Of a stretch of DNA of 64,000 nt, positions 52,907 to 64,000 are shown one piece after another. The stretch covers positions 17,847 through 81,846 of the forward strand of contig JAPYMA010000261.1 of the NCBI GenBank assembly GCA_035041965.1, given 5' to 3'. A model generated the notes under the pieces. The model was given only the letters and a program-made list of their open reading frames with translations, was not told the DNA's origin and did not search any database. Within the stretch, counting starts at the first letter, position 1. The number at the start of each line of letters is the position of its first letter. The DNA comes from Anisakis pegreffii (Eukaryota; Nematoda; Chromadorea; Rhabditida; Anisakidae). A program made the position numbers and the translations under genes.

Positions 52907-55900
52907 TATCGGATAGTTGAATGTCAGTTTGTTGACGATTTTTTCGGGTATTCTCATGTGGGAACGTGCTATCAACATTATCCAACAGCGTTCAGAAACG
53001 CTTTTGTTTTCACCTCAAAGCCGAAAGTGCAAAGCGGAAAAATATCGCATTAGACATTCTTATCTAGCAGATTATCTGCGATTTCGCACGCTTTCAAGCA
53101 TACAAGAGTGCAGTTTCAACAGTAAGAGAATGAAAATATCGTAGTCACAGAGGTTCTCATGCGAAAATGGCAATAACCAAAGCACTCATTATAATCACAA
53201 TAACGATAATGTCAACCGTGATGACACGATTGCAATCGCAATAACAATGATAACAATAGCAATCCACAGACAGTCTTAACAACTCAAGCACTGCTGAGAC
53301 GGAACTCTTATAAAAGTGTGAGAAAGTTCCACACTTGGAGAATATCTCTTAGATGAAAATTTCGAGTGACTGCAACGTACAATATGTGGACTAAGCAACT
53401 AATCAGATTGCTAAAAGCGTCGCAAATCTGAAAATGATCATTGGATGTGGCGAATTGATTTCAACGAATAACTGAAATCCATTTAAGCGTTTTCAAAGAA
53501 TTAATTAAGTTTTGAATCGTCTAATTAACGATAAATTCTCGGCATTGTTGCAGTGAAATGTTCTCCTCAAATATCTTATCGTTAGAAACTCATCCAGAGA
53601 GAATCTTTTCCGTTACCATGAAATTGTGCACATTCTCTCATTTTGTGCTGTGCGCTGAATGTTTAAATGTCAAACATTTGAATCAAATGAGATGAACAAT
53701 TTTGTACTCAAATGTAGGCAACTGAGTTCGAATGAAGAGAAAATGAAACAGAGGTTTGTATTTTTTGCAAAAAAAAAATACTAATTCGAAGCCATTGTTG
53801 AGAAAACGAATCATTTGCGATGAGATTTCTAGACAAAAGAGCTACACGGTAACTCGAAGCACCTACAACAATATCAATCATGTTCATTTGTTATGGAACG
53901 CTACTCGATGAACTAATAATGAATAATAGGTGGGAACGGAGAGGCCCTGCAATGATTTCATAATTTCTTGTTACAATGCGTTGAGCCGTTGAAGAAGGGA
54001 TATATTGGGTTTTGCCACTACTTCTTCAGTTCTTGCGTCAACGTTTCGGAAGCTTTCTACATTCACAGGCGCCAGCTCAAAACAGACTCGACTATAGTAA
54101 ATTCCTCGCAATAATGATCCATCAAGACGGTCAAATGGAATCGCTGACACGCGATGCACCTTCAGAAATGCAAATGGACCATTAGAAACATTATCATTTA
54201 AATTTATGCATTTTCAATCGACCGTAAAAATGAATAGTTGACAACTCATAACTATGAAACACCATTGAAACATTGCGATGAAAAACTATTAATATAAGAT
54301 TTCCTCCACCGATTCAAGCATCGCCGGCTCTTCAGAATCAATCATCTACCATCTCGAAAGCAACGAAACGCATCATAATGAATCGTGACGAAATATGAGT
54401 GCTCATATCTGTATGACATTGTTATCATGTGGTCACAATTCGCTGTTCCAGACACCTTACTTGGTCCGATTTCTGTCTTATATCGTGCTCCTTTGCGGCA
54501 AATGTTTAGAAATCAGATGAAAAAAAGTTGATTCGCCCGCCGCTTTATTATACTCCTAACACAATTTGACGCGTTCAAATTTCATTTCTATCTGATAACA
54601 ATGCAAACATTGGCCACTGATTACTTCATGAATTGACAACACTGAGTTGAGAAATCATCCAAAACACGAAACATCGTGATGAGGAGAACTAAAACTTCTC
54701 ACGGATGTTAACAAATCAACCGTGTTCACTCGCATGAACATTTTTGTCGCAACTCCATTATATCCTGATCGAAATTGGACGAGAACTGAACAGAACGAAA
54801 TGTAATCGCAATCGATACGTGTGTTTTTCCATGAGTCATCGTCAAATAAATTATCTGGGCTAACGACGAAATGTATCAGCAAGGCACATGATTTGATGGT
54901 GCTTAGGTAAGGGTTATTTCATTTAAGAAACTGGAATTCAAAAAAAGAAATTAATTGAATTCCTTTCGAGCTGATCAATTGAAATCATTTGTAAACAGAA
55001 GGAATTTCTCGAATTTTCACAAGTGAAACAAGTGAATGATCAGTGGAAACGTCGAACTGATAATAAAATTTGCATTCAGTCGAACAAACTTGCCGGGTGG
55101 AAGATTTGGAGCCGAAAATTTTCGTTTAACGGATGTCATTAGCTAGCAGACGGATTGAATGGGGACATAAAATGTCAGTTATTTGATTTAATTTCAAGCT
55201 GAAGCGGAAAATAATTTGATTTTCATCCTCAGAGGTATGAAATTGCTGGGAAAAGCGCATTTTCCGTTGAGTATCTGTTCCCGGTTGTGAGTTTGTAAGT
55301 GCATTCACATTGCGCATGCCTTCTTCCAGCAGTAGTCTTATTCAAAAGTAAGAATCGAATGAACATGAAAGCATCAGGAAATCGCATCGCAATTGCAAAG
55401 TGCCTATTTGACAGATTTGCAAGCTAGCGATCTACTCCTCACTTCTAATAGCTGCAATCATTATGCAAGTTCTGTTCATGATCACTGAATCAATACACTA
55501 GTGGTGATACAAGTAATGGTCTTAAGCCATGTGATGCGATAGCAGTAATAATTATCATCCATTGAGGAGTAATATTATAATGTTAGTGAACCTCAGTGAT
55601 ATACTAGCAGCAATAATAATTGCACAGCTATGAATTATATTAAAAGCAATGACATGATCAATTGAAACAGTACAATCACAAACTATACATAATAGCTAAC
55701 ACAATAATAGGAACATTCATCACACTGAAAACCTATTCCATTTGGCCTATTCAAGCATTTATTTTGTAATTTATACCAATCACCTGAGATTGAAATGTAT
55801 ATCATTTATGCATGACACACTCAATGTATCACTTCAAAATTCATCATCATTCAATGAATAAAGAAATGAAACGATTGACTTGTCTGGAGGCGATTCACAG

Positions 55901-56800
55901 TAAGCAACTGAATGAATACTGTGTGGTGCGCTCAAGTATTTAATGAAATCATTTTGTATTCATGAGTTTTCGCGACATTTTCATCAATCCCAAATGAAAT
56001 TTTTTCCTTCATTTATTCTTGAATGAGAAGTTTTTTATCTGTTCTTGGCGTGTTCTAAGTCGCTCAGAGTTTGATTATTGCCTTGATTATTGCGGTTATT
56101 TAGGTTTTTCAAAGATTTTCAATCTCATTTTGATGACTGCCTTAAAAAGTGTTATCTGACAAGATGCACATTTCATATGGTCATATTGATGCGATCATGC
56201 TTTATCGAAACCTCATAGAATCGTACGAGTCTGTTTGCAAAGTTTAAGAGCATTTTAAGAGCAACAAATCGCAGATGTTACACGTGAAATTGTTGGTGTC
56301 ATGCAATTGGAATTATTGCTCTAAAACTAATCATATGATCCCATAGAAAGCTCAACATTATCGCAATTTATTGCAGCAGTTATGAAAGAATAAAAGAAAC
56401 CTTACTAGAGTTAGGGTATGCTATGGAAAGCCGTCACTGATTTTCACTTTGGAATTCAAGATTGGGATTCGAGATTTGAATGGAGAACCGAACAGAATGA
56501 TCTGCTGAAATCGTTAGTGAAACAAGAGGATATAGCAACATTCCCACGCTGAATATTAGCTGAAACGATTCTCTCACAATTTTTTGTCATAGAGGTGATA
56601 CTTATGAGATGATACTTATAACATCAAACCAAACAAATGCTATAAAATAATAACTGAACATGAATTGAGGCGAGCATCAATGTGCCGCAAAAATGAACGC
56701 AAAACCATTATTTTGCTATCGTTGCAAATCATTTCATGCTTCCATGATCCACCTTATTTTTACCTTTAGTTATTCGCCTCAATGATGTTGAATATGAGTT
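52907..56800. other. Region upstream of the channel gene, unresolved
   Basis: Three minus-strand open frames with ordinary protein composition follow each other (55317-55126, 54882-54655, 54159-53971). A GTGAGA donor closes the second in phase with the third, but acceptors are poor. They could be exons of a gene reading toward the channel or chance frames. The promoter of the channel presumably lies just above 52,906. Confidence 0.25.
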
Positions 56801-57176
56801 GAGCTAACGAGCGGAACTAACGCAAACCTGTCGGAAGTTCTCTGAAACTCTTGCAGGTAGAAGGAATAACGCCTGGAGCAGCCAACACTTACTCAACAAT
56901 TACACTCTGAGCGAGCTATCATTAACGTTACGGAATTGTGAGCAGTTTAGTTACGCGAGGAGGAACTTTATTGCTAGCAATGTGCAATTTTATTTATTGC
57001 ATTTAGAAAGTGAAAATTTGGAACTAAATCCCAACTTTAGAACTGATGAAATTATGTGCTATTCACGGTTGAGTTAGTGTCTAAAAATATGATGAAATTG
57101 GCCTAAGGAGGCAGTCGTTTACCATTTCGTATACTTATGATTGCACTAACTATTGATTGTGCTTGTGTATTTCCAG

Positions 57177-57284
57177 ATGAAGATGCAAACGCCTAACCGT
57201 GAGGTTTTTTCGATGACGACGTTGAGAGAAACGGATCTATTGGTTTCTGCACGGGATCCAGAGATCACTATTTTTGAGCCCTGA
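57177..57284 (+). CDS. Possible 35-aa exon or short ORF
   Basis: TATTTCCAG directly precedes an ATG and 35 open codons ending TGA. The peptide starts MKMQTPNREVFSMTTLRE and ends DPEITIFEP, a hydrophilic composition unlike random AT-rich frames. An open segment upstream (56,808-57,076), which contains a TCTTGCAG, may be another exon, but no good donor joins the two in phase. There is no recognised family. Confidence 0.22.
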   Translation: MKMQTPNREVFSMTTLRETDLLVSARDPEITIFEP

Positions 57285-57895
57285 TCGCGATTCTAAGATT
57301 GCGACACTTGATTAAACATGACATTTTATGCTATTTTCGTGATGTACTCAAATTCGATTACAAATTAGTCATATCCACCTCAATGATGCTCAGTAATATT
57401 AGATGAATTTGATGTTTTCCTTCCAGGTCTGTAGAATTTCTAGAGAATGTGCTGAACAAGTGACATTTCTCTATTTCTTAATTCAATTGTTTAGGCCGAG
57501 ATTTGAACAAATTGGATTCAAAGATTTAATCCGGATCTCACATTTGAAGAATTGTCCGCACTCAGCAAACTTGCATCATTAATGTTCAGTTCATTCATTC
57601 TGAACTGATAGCACTTTATTACGAAATCTAAAGCATAGCAGTCTGTGATGGTCGTACACCCATTACGTCGTTCACATTTGAGGAGAATTTTCGCAAATTG
57701 AACATTTAGAGAAAAAAAAAGATGGTATTATGCATGATCGTTTAATGCACGGTCTGTTGGTGCGTTTAATGGGATGGAGGTTAAGAATACACACAATAGG
57801 TTGGTGGAATTTGTGAATGGAAAATCGGTGTAAACAAATCGATGGAACAGAAAGTATGAACGCAACATCGTGATGTGAATTATTTTAGGAAGCTG

Positions 57896-58123
57896 ATGGA
57901 ATCCTCATTATGTTGCAGTGGAATGTTTTGTCGTGATATTAGTGATGTTGACCTGTCCTATGAAATTCTGAAGCATTTGATCAATAACATGATTCAGGTG
58001 TACCGAAAAGTAGGATTTAGTTCATTACGGAGGATTTTCGCTCATGATTTTGGAATAACACACTTCATAAGTGAGAGTTCTCGCGTTGTTATATTGTCGA
58101 AATTTCATGATCAAAAACAATAA
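57896..58123 (+). CDS. Coding-like ORF, 75 aa, containing duplicated segment copy 1
   Basis: The ORF follows a TATTTTAG acceptor ending at 57888. Residues 8-39 carry a Cys-rich start (LCCSGMFC), then DISDVDLSYEILKHLINN, which recurs at 58837. A CAG/GTGTAC donor-like site at the end of the shared segment suggests that the true exon may stop near 57996, leaving the rest of the ORF intronic. The third-position bias of differences between the copies argues that this segment was once translated. The family is not known. Confidence 0.3.
   Translation: MESSLCCSGMFCRDISDVDLSYEILKHLINNMIQVYRKVGFSSLRRIFAHDFGITHFISESSRVVILSKFHDQKQ
57935..58010 (+). repeat. 76-bp duplicated coding-like segment, copy 1
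   Basis: Aligns without gaps to 58837-58912 at about 88% identity (9 differences by eye). Read in the frame DISDV..., most differences fall at third codon positions. Another short repeat, GGATTTA-TTCATT-CGGAG, follows at about 58,013 and again at about 58,178. Confidence 0.8.
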
Positions 58124-58755
58124 GTTCACATGATAACGATGATAATAATTGCCACATGGCTTCGACAAAAATCACTAGGATTTATTCCATTTCGGAGAAT
58201 TTTTAAGTTGTTTACTGAATGCTGTCCTGTTCAAACGCTAAAGTATCAAAATTAATGAGGCGAAGAAGTACGATGAGACGATTGATTCAATCAGGATTGC
58301 AGCAATTGGACAGCAATCAAGCAGAAGACTATAATAAAACTTATGAGAGTCACACGTCATCGGCAATCATCTCAGTTCAGGCAAGTTTCAAGTGTAAGAA
58401 TGTTGATAATCCAATTCTCAATGATGATCATAATAAGAACAATGACAAAGTAGATCACCATAACAGAAATACTTCAACAATAAAATGAACAACAGCGATA
58501 TCACATTCCAAACTTGAACTACTAGCCTATTTGCATATTAATCACTCATCACCTATCTGGAAAAGTTTGTGTCCGACCGATTAAGAACATTCAAGAAATT
58601 TGTATTTTCTATCAGTCTGTAGCCACAAAAATTTGAGCAACGCCCACTGGAGTGAACATATTCAGCATCTCACTGGAAGTTTTGGTATATGGCATTTTCC
58701 AGATGACTTCAAATATCGCATGCTCAATCCGTTCGCTCATTAGACATGCAGAAAT

Positions 58756-58905
58756 ATGCAATTAAATTTGCATAATAAGAATCATCAAACGTCTGAAACG
58801 CTACAAGAGTTCTCATGCGATTGCCCGAAAGATGAGGATATTAGCGATGTTGGCCTGTCCTATGAGATTCTGGAGCATTTGATCAATAATTTGATTCATG
58901 TATAA
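58756..58905 (+). CDS. Coding-like ORF, 49 aa, containing duplicated segment copy 2
   Basis: The ORF begins MQLNLHNKNHQTSETL, continues through EFSCDCPKDEDISDV and ends at TAA 58903-58905. It aligns with the ORF at 57896 over about 30 residues. The stop lies inside a GTATAA donor-like sequence, so the segment may be an exon whose frame does not actually reach the stop. It is either a second exon of a tandemly duplicated gene or a decayed copy. Confidence 0.25.
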   Translation: MQLNLHNKNHQTSETLQEFSCDCPKDEDISDVGLSYEILEHLINNLIHV

Positions 58906-58912
58906 CGAAAAG
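58837..58912 (+). repeat. 76-bp duplicated coding-like segment, copy 2
   Basis: Second copy, 902 bp from the first in the same orientation. The homology stops at CGAAAAG in both copies, just after a potential GT donor. Confidence 0.8.
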
Positions 58913-59519
58913 TTCTTCCGCTAACAACGTTCACTGAAGAAACTGATGTGAGAGTTTTGCATGGAATTAATGAGTAATTCAAAAGAATGTTTATCACTGT
59001 TAATGTTGAAAATTTTCGGGACAAGGGAATGAATGAGCGGTTCCATTGCTTCCACTGAGGTTTTCAGGTAGCTGTGACTTGATGTGAGTTGACGATTTGA
59101 AGTTGACATGTTGAGGAACGAAGAATCACATCTGCCTGTTTTTTGAGTCTGTCCACTCTATCCACTGGCATCAGCGCGGGTAATTCAGATGGAAAAAAGC
59201 TGAAATTGAAAAAACTAGAAACTTCACGGATCATGAAAGGCAAGGTCAGGTTGCATGGGATTCAAAACAAGCCTTTAATCTGCGAAAATGAAGGACTGCT
59301 TAAGGAAAACTGTAAGCAACTGACACTGGAAAGTGCAGCAGCCCACAGGTTGCTACCGAATCCAGAGTGGTGAGCCGCGCACACAGTGCAATAGAATTTA
59401 AATGATTCGAACCCTACCCAAAGAATTTAGCCCTCAAGTACAAAGAACATCACCCCACCAGACTCTGTCTCAATCGACAGGTAGAACAGAACTTAACAAC
59501 ATGTTAACGCTTTATACAT

Positions 59520-59551
59520 CCCTCATCACTCTTTGCAAAGAGTAATGAGGG
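59520..59551. repeat. 32-bp near-perfect palindrome at the array edge
   Basis: Arms CCCTCATCACTCTTTG and its complement, with one mismatch out of 16 and no spacer, about 165 bp before the first satellite monomer. The arms could extrude as a hairpin. Confidence 0.7.
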
Positions 59552-62500
59552 TTTCACGACAATTACTACAATAAGCACAATAATAAATACATAACAATAT
59601 ATACAATGACACATTACATTGATCACGATAGATTACCACATTATCGCAAAATTGTAGGTTGATTTTTATAACTTTCTTCCCGCATTCTCGTTCATTCACA
59701 CCATATGCCATCAAAAAACCAAATTTAGGCGCAAGAAAAAATTGAAAAACAAAATGTCAGCAGTTTCCGAGAAGATGTACGAACCTTGACCCGCCACGCT
59801 AAAGTGCGCAACACTACCACTACGCTAAGACGTATTTGCAGATACATTTGCAATGGAATTGAAAAAAAATGCCATCTCTCCCCACCCCCCCTTCCCTCTT
59901 TCCATTTCCACGATTTCCGAAATCAACGGGATTTTGGATTAATCCTTCTCAAAATAGCATGCAAAACCCCAAAGCCAACTTCAGAAACAAAATTTAAAAA
60001 ATTTCTAAACTAGGACTCGAACCTTGGCCTGCCTTGTGAAAACGCGTAGCACTACCACTATACTAAGACGTGCCTGTTACTACTACTTGCTACGAAATAG
60101 ACGAAAATGGATTTAAAAAAAAAGCGAGCTCTCCCTCCCACTTTTGCTTTTTCCAATTTCCAAAATAGTCAGAATGGTAGATTAATACTTATAAGGATAC
60201 GCTATATACATCACAAAACCCAAATCTAGATATGAAATAAGATATTGAAGCAAAACATCGAAAATCTCCTAAAAGGACACGAACCTTAACCTGCCACGCA
60301 GAAGTGCCAAGCACTACTACTTCGCTACAACGTATCTGCAATTACAATATACTATAAATTAGATAAAAATGGATTTTGGAAAAACTCGACATTCCCTCCA
60401 TCCCTCTCCCTATTCAATTTCCAAAATAGTGAGGATGTTAGAATGATATTTTCAAGACATCTTGCAGAAGTCCAAAGACAGACCTGAAGTAAAATTTAAA
60501 AACAAAATAAAGAAATCCCAACTAGGACTCGAACCTTGGCCTGCCTTGTGAAAACGCGTAGCACTACCACTATACTACGACGTTCCTATTACGACTACAT
60601 GCTATGAAATAGACGAAAATGGATTTTAAAAAATGAGAGCTCTCCCTCCTACTTTCGCTTTTTCCAATTTCCAAAACAATCAGAATGGTAGATTAATACT
60701 TATAAGGATACGCTATATACATCACAAAACCCAAATCTAGATATGAAATAAGATACAGAAGCAAAACATCGAAAATCTCCTAAAAGGACACGAACCTTAA
60801 CTGCCACGCAGAAGTGCCAAGCACTACTACTTCGCTACAACGTATCTGCAATTACAATATACTATAAATTAGATAAAAATGGATTTTGGAAAAACTCGAC
60901 ATTCCCTCCATCCCCCTCCTTATTCAATTTCCAAAATAGTGAGGATGTTAGAATGATATTTTCAAAACATCCTGCAGAAGTCCAAAGACATACCTGAAGT
61001 AAAATCTAAAAACAAAATAAAGAAATCCCAACTAGGACTCGAACCTTGGCCTGCCTTGTGAAAACGCGTAGCACTACCACTATACTAAGACGTGCCTGTT
61101 ACTACTACTTGCTACGAAATAGACGAAAATGGATTTAAAAAAAATGCGAGCTCTCCCTCCCACTTTTGCTTTTTCCAATTTCCAAAATAGTCAGAATGGT
61201 AGATTAATACTTATAAGGATACGCTATATACATCACAAAACCCAAATCTAGATATGAAATAAGATACAGAAGCAAAACATCGAAAATCTCCTAAAAGGAC
61301 ACGAACCTTAACCTGCCACGCAGAAGTGCCAAGCACTACTACTTCGCTACAACGTATCTGCAATTACAATATACTATAAATTAGATAAAAATGGATTTTG
61401 GAAAAACTCGACATTCCCTCCATCCCCCTCCTTATTCAATTTCCAAAATAGTGAGGATGTTAGAATGATATTTTCAAGACATCTTGCAGAAGTCCAAAGA
61501 CAGACCTGAAGTAAAATTTAAAAACAAAATAATGAAATCCCAACTAGGAGTCGAACCATGGCCTGTCTTACAAAAACGCGTAGCACTACCACTATACTAA
61601 GACGTGCCTGTTACTACTACTTGCTACGAAATAGACGAAAATGGATTTAAAAAAAAAGCGAGCTCTCCCTCCCACTTTTGCTTTTTCCAATTTCCAAAAT
61701 AGTCAGAATGGTAGATTAATACTTATAAGGATACGCTATATACATCACAAAACCCAAATCTAGATATGAAATAAGATATTGAAGCAAAACATCGAAAATC
61801 TCCTAAAAGGACACGAACCTTAACCTGCCACGCAGAAGTGCCAAGCACTACTACTTCGCTACAACGTATCTGCAATTACAATATACTATAAATTAGATAA
61901 AAATGGATTTTGGAAAAACTCGACATTCCCTCCATCCCCCTCCTTATTCAATTTCCAAAATAGTGAGGATGTTAGAATGATATTTTCAAAACATCCTGCA
62001 GAAGTCCAAAGACATACCTGAAGTAAAATCTAAAAACAAAATAAAGAAATCCCAACTAGGACTCGAACCTTGGCCTGCCTTGTGAAAACGCGTAGCACTA
62101 CCACTATACTACGACGTTCCTATTACGACTACATGCTATGAAATAGACGAAAATGGATTTTAAAAAATGCGAGCTCTCCCTCCTACTTTCGCTTTTTCCA
62201 ATTTCCAAAACAATCAGAATGGTAGATTAATACTTATAAGGATACGCTATATACATCACAAAACCCAAATCTAGATATGAAATAAGATACAGAAGCAAAA
62301 CATCGAAAATCTCCTAAAAGGACACGAACCTTAACTGCCACGCAGAAGTGCCAAGCACTACTACTTCGCTACAACGTATCTGCAATTACAATATACTATA
62401 AATTAGATAAAAATGGATTTTGGAAAAACTCGACATTCTCTCCATCCCCCTCCTTATTCAATTTCCAAAATAGTGAGGATGTTAGAATGATATTTTCAAA

Positions 62501-62828
62501 ACATCCTGCAGAAGTCCAAAGACATACCTGAAGTAAAATCTAAAAACAAAATAAAGAAATCCCAACTAGGACTCGAACCTTGGCCTGCCTTGTGAAAACG
62601 CGTAGCACTACCACTATACTACGACGTTCCTATTACGACTACATGCTATGAAATAGACGAAAATGGATTTTAAAAAATGCGAGCTCTCCCTCCTACTTTC
62701 GCTTTTTCCAATTTCCAAAACAATCAGAATGGTAGATTAATACTTATAAGGATACGCTATATACATCACAAAACCCAAATCTAGATATGAAATAAGATAT
62801 TGAAGCAAAACATCAAAAATCTCCTAAA

Positions 62829-62897
62829 AGGACACGAACCTTGGCCTCCCGCGTAGAAATGCAGCACACTGCCACTTCGCTACAAGGCATCTGAAAC
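62829..62897 (-). other. tRNA-Gly-like head of satellite monomer 13
   Basis: On the minus strand the 3' half reads ACGCGGGAGGCCAAGGTTCG, close to the anticodon stem, variable loop and T arm of eukaryotic tRNA-Gly. This copy, at the edge of the homogenised block, best shows the glycine-tRNA ancestry. The 5' half is degraded. Confidence 0.5.
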
Positions 62898-63582
62898 CAA
62901 AATCTACTATGAAATAGACAAAGACGGATTTTGAAAAATATTCTACCTTCCCGCCACTCCTCTCTTTTTGCAATTTCCAAATTAGTGAGGATATCAGATT
63001 AAAATTTTTAGGACAGCCTGTAAAAGCCCAAAGATAGGTCTGAAGTAAAATTGGAAGACAAAACAAAGAAATCTCAAGCGGGATTTGAACCATGGTCTGC
63101 CTTGCGAAAAGGCAGAGCACTACCAGTACACTACGGCATACCTTGTGTTACTAGTTGCTATGAAATAGTCGAAAGTGGATTCTAAAAATGCAAACTCCCC
63201 CTTCCACTTTTGCTTTTTCCAATTTCCAAAATAACCAGGATGAGATTAACACTTATAAGGATGCGCCATATGCATTCTAAAACCCAAATCTAGAACGAAA
63301 TAAGATACAGATGGAAAACATCAAAAAGTCCCTAAAAGTATACGAACCTTCGCCTGCCACGCAGAAGTGCACAACTCTGTCATTTCGCTACGATGCACCT
63401 GCAATTACAATTTGCTATGAAATAGACAAAAACTGATTTTGAGAAAACTCGATTTCCCCCCACCGCCCTCGTTTTCCAATTTCCAAAATAGTGAGGGTGT
63501 TAGAATAATATTTTCAGGACAGCCTACAAGAGCCCAAAGATAGACCTGAATTAAAAGTGAGGCACAAAACACAGAAATTTTA

Positions 63583-63650
63583 AGTGGAATTCGAACCATG
63601 ACCCGCCATGCGAATACGCAGAACACTACCACTGCGCTACGACACACCTG
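63583..63650 (-). other. tRNA-like head of the last satellite monomer
   Basis: The best-preserved internal promoter in the array. On the minus strand it reads TAGCGCAGTGGTAG as A box and GGTTCGAATTCC as B box, about 34 bases apart, the spacing of a tRNA gene. The anticodon arm and acceptor stem do not fold, so this is a tRNA-derived pseudogene or SINE head. Confidence 0.6.
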
Positions 63651-63881
63651 CAATTACCATCTGTTATGGGGTAAACAAAACGGATTTTGAAAAAAATCAA
63701 ATTTTCCTCCCCTTTCTTCCAGTTTCCAATATAGCAAGGATGGATGACTAATACATACAAGGATACATAATATTCGTTCAAAAACCGAAATCTAGTCATG
63801 GAATAAAATTCACTATTAAAACGTCTGTTTTCAAAAAGAAGCTTCCCTTACATCAAATCAAAACAACAGACAAGTTTACCA

Positions 63882-63954
63882 TTACAATGCCTCGTCTTTA
63901 TTCGCAGAACCGCTGCGATTATTCGCCAAATCGTCTCGTTGAATTCCATATCGT
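63882..63954 (-). CDS. Probable terminal exon of a gene extending beyond the window (partial)
   Basis: On the minus strand TTTATTCAG is followed by 23 open codons and TAA, entered in phase 2 (one base completes the first codon). The encoded tail is hydrophilic and of ordinary codon use, ending SGSANKDEAL. Random AT-rich sequence rarely gives this Ala/Gly/Asp/Asn composition. The rest of the gene would lie past 64,000. It begins just outside the satellite array. No family can be assigned from 24 residues. Confidence 0.35.
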
Positions 63955-64000
63955 CTGAATAAAACAAAGAATTTCATAAGTATGATTGAAAACTCTCAGT

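Larger units (their letters stand above)
59717..63825 (-). repeat. Tandem satellite of tRNA-Gly-like units, dimeric ~511-bp period
   Basis: Sixteen monomers of about 238-262 bp. The CGAACC/TGAACC element (reverse of the B-box core) starts at 59780, 60018, 60280, 60530, 60791, 61040, 61302, 61552, 61814, 62064, 62325, 62574, 62835, 63086, 63343 and 63592. Two monomer types alternate. CTAGGACTCGAACC-type copies recur at 60010, 60522, 61032, 61544, 62056 and 62566, a period of 510-512 bp. Read on the minus strand each monomer has a tRNA-like head (A-box-like TAGTATAGTGGTAG or TAGCGAAGTAGTAG, B-box-like GGTTCGAGTCC or GGTTCGTGTCC) and a tail with a conserved AATTTCCAAAATAG motif (plus strand). 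Central copies are nearly identical; the first and last few are more diverged. No acceptor stem can be paired, so they are not functional tRNAs. Confidence 0.92.

Noticed and set aside
59717..63825. Satellite considered as a CRISPR array or a tRNA gene cluster
   Set aside because: Units are ~255 bp with no unique spacers and sit in eukaryotic DNA. The tRNA-like heads lack a pairable acceptor stem and a sound anticodon arm.

Overview
The window looks like about 64 kb of nematode nuclear DNA, probably from a chromadorean. It is AT-rich, its genes are split into short exons with GT-AG introns, and several exons follow TTTCAG-type acceptors a few bases before an ATG, as expected for spliced-leader trans-splicing. 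One gene belongs to the nematode acetylcholine/amine-gated chloride-channel group and another encodes a CARD resembling that of CED-4. No prokaryotic, organellar or viral gene was recognised. At this base composition stop codons should fall at roughly 7% of codons (my estimate), so about a hundred open frames of 60 or more codons are expected by chance over six frames. I therefore called genes only where splice signals, reading phase, protein family or a signal peptide agreed.

Layout. 1-8.4 kb: mostly non-coding, with dispersed repeats and a perfect 26-bp inverted repeat. 8.4-12.5 kb: two small secreted-protein candidates, a three-exon gene on + (97 aa) and a two-exon gene on - (94 aa). Both have a signal peptide, basic cleavage-type sites and phase-consistent splicing, so both may be neuropeptide-like precursors. 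12.5-42.7 kb: a long stretch with no gene I can support, holding degenerate triplet tracts, an 89-bp duplicated segment and a tRNA-like fragment. 42.7-46.4 kb: a short signal-peptide ORF, a possible terminal exon, and a two-exon CARD-only gene. 48.1-52.9 kb: a complete 11-exon Cys-loop anion-channel gene on -, convergent with the CARD gene. 52.9-59.7 kb: unresolved coding-like pieces, including a 76-bp duplicated segment with changes mostly at third codon positions. 59.7-63.8 kb: a satellite of sixteen ~255-bp monomers arranged as ~511-bp dimers, each carrying a tRNA-Gly-like head with Pol III A- and B-box-like motifs on -. 63.9 kb: the probable last exon of a - strand gene running out of the window.

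The genes do not form an operon or a shared pathway. The channel and the possible peptide precursors would fit neuronal signalling and the CARD protein would fit apoptosis or scaffolding. The least expected items are the CARD-only gene, the two unrecognised secreted-peptide genes and the tRNA-derived dimeric satellite.
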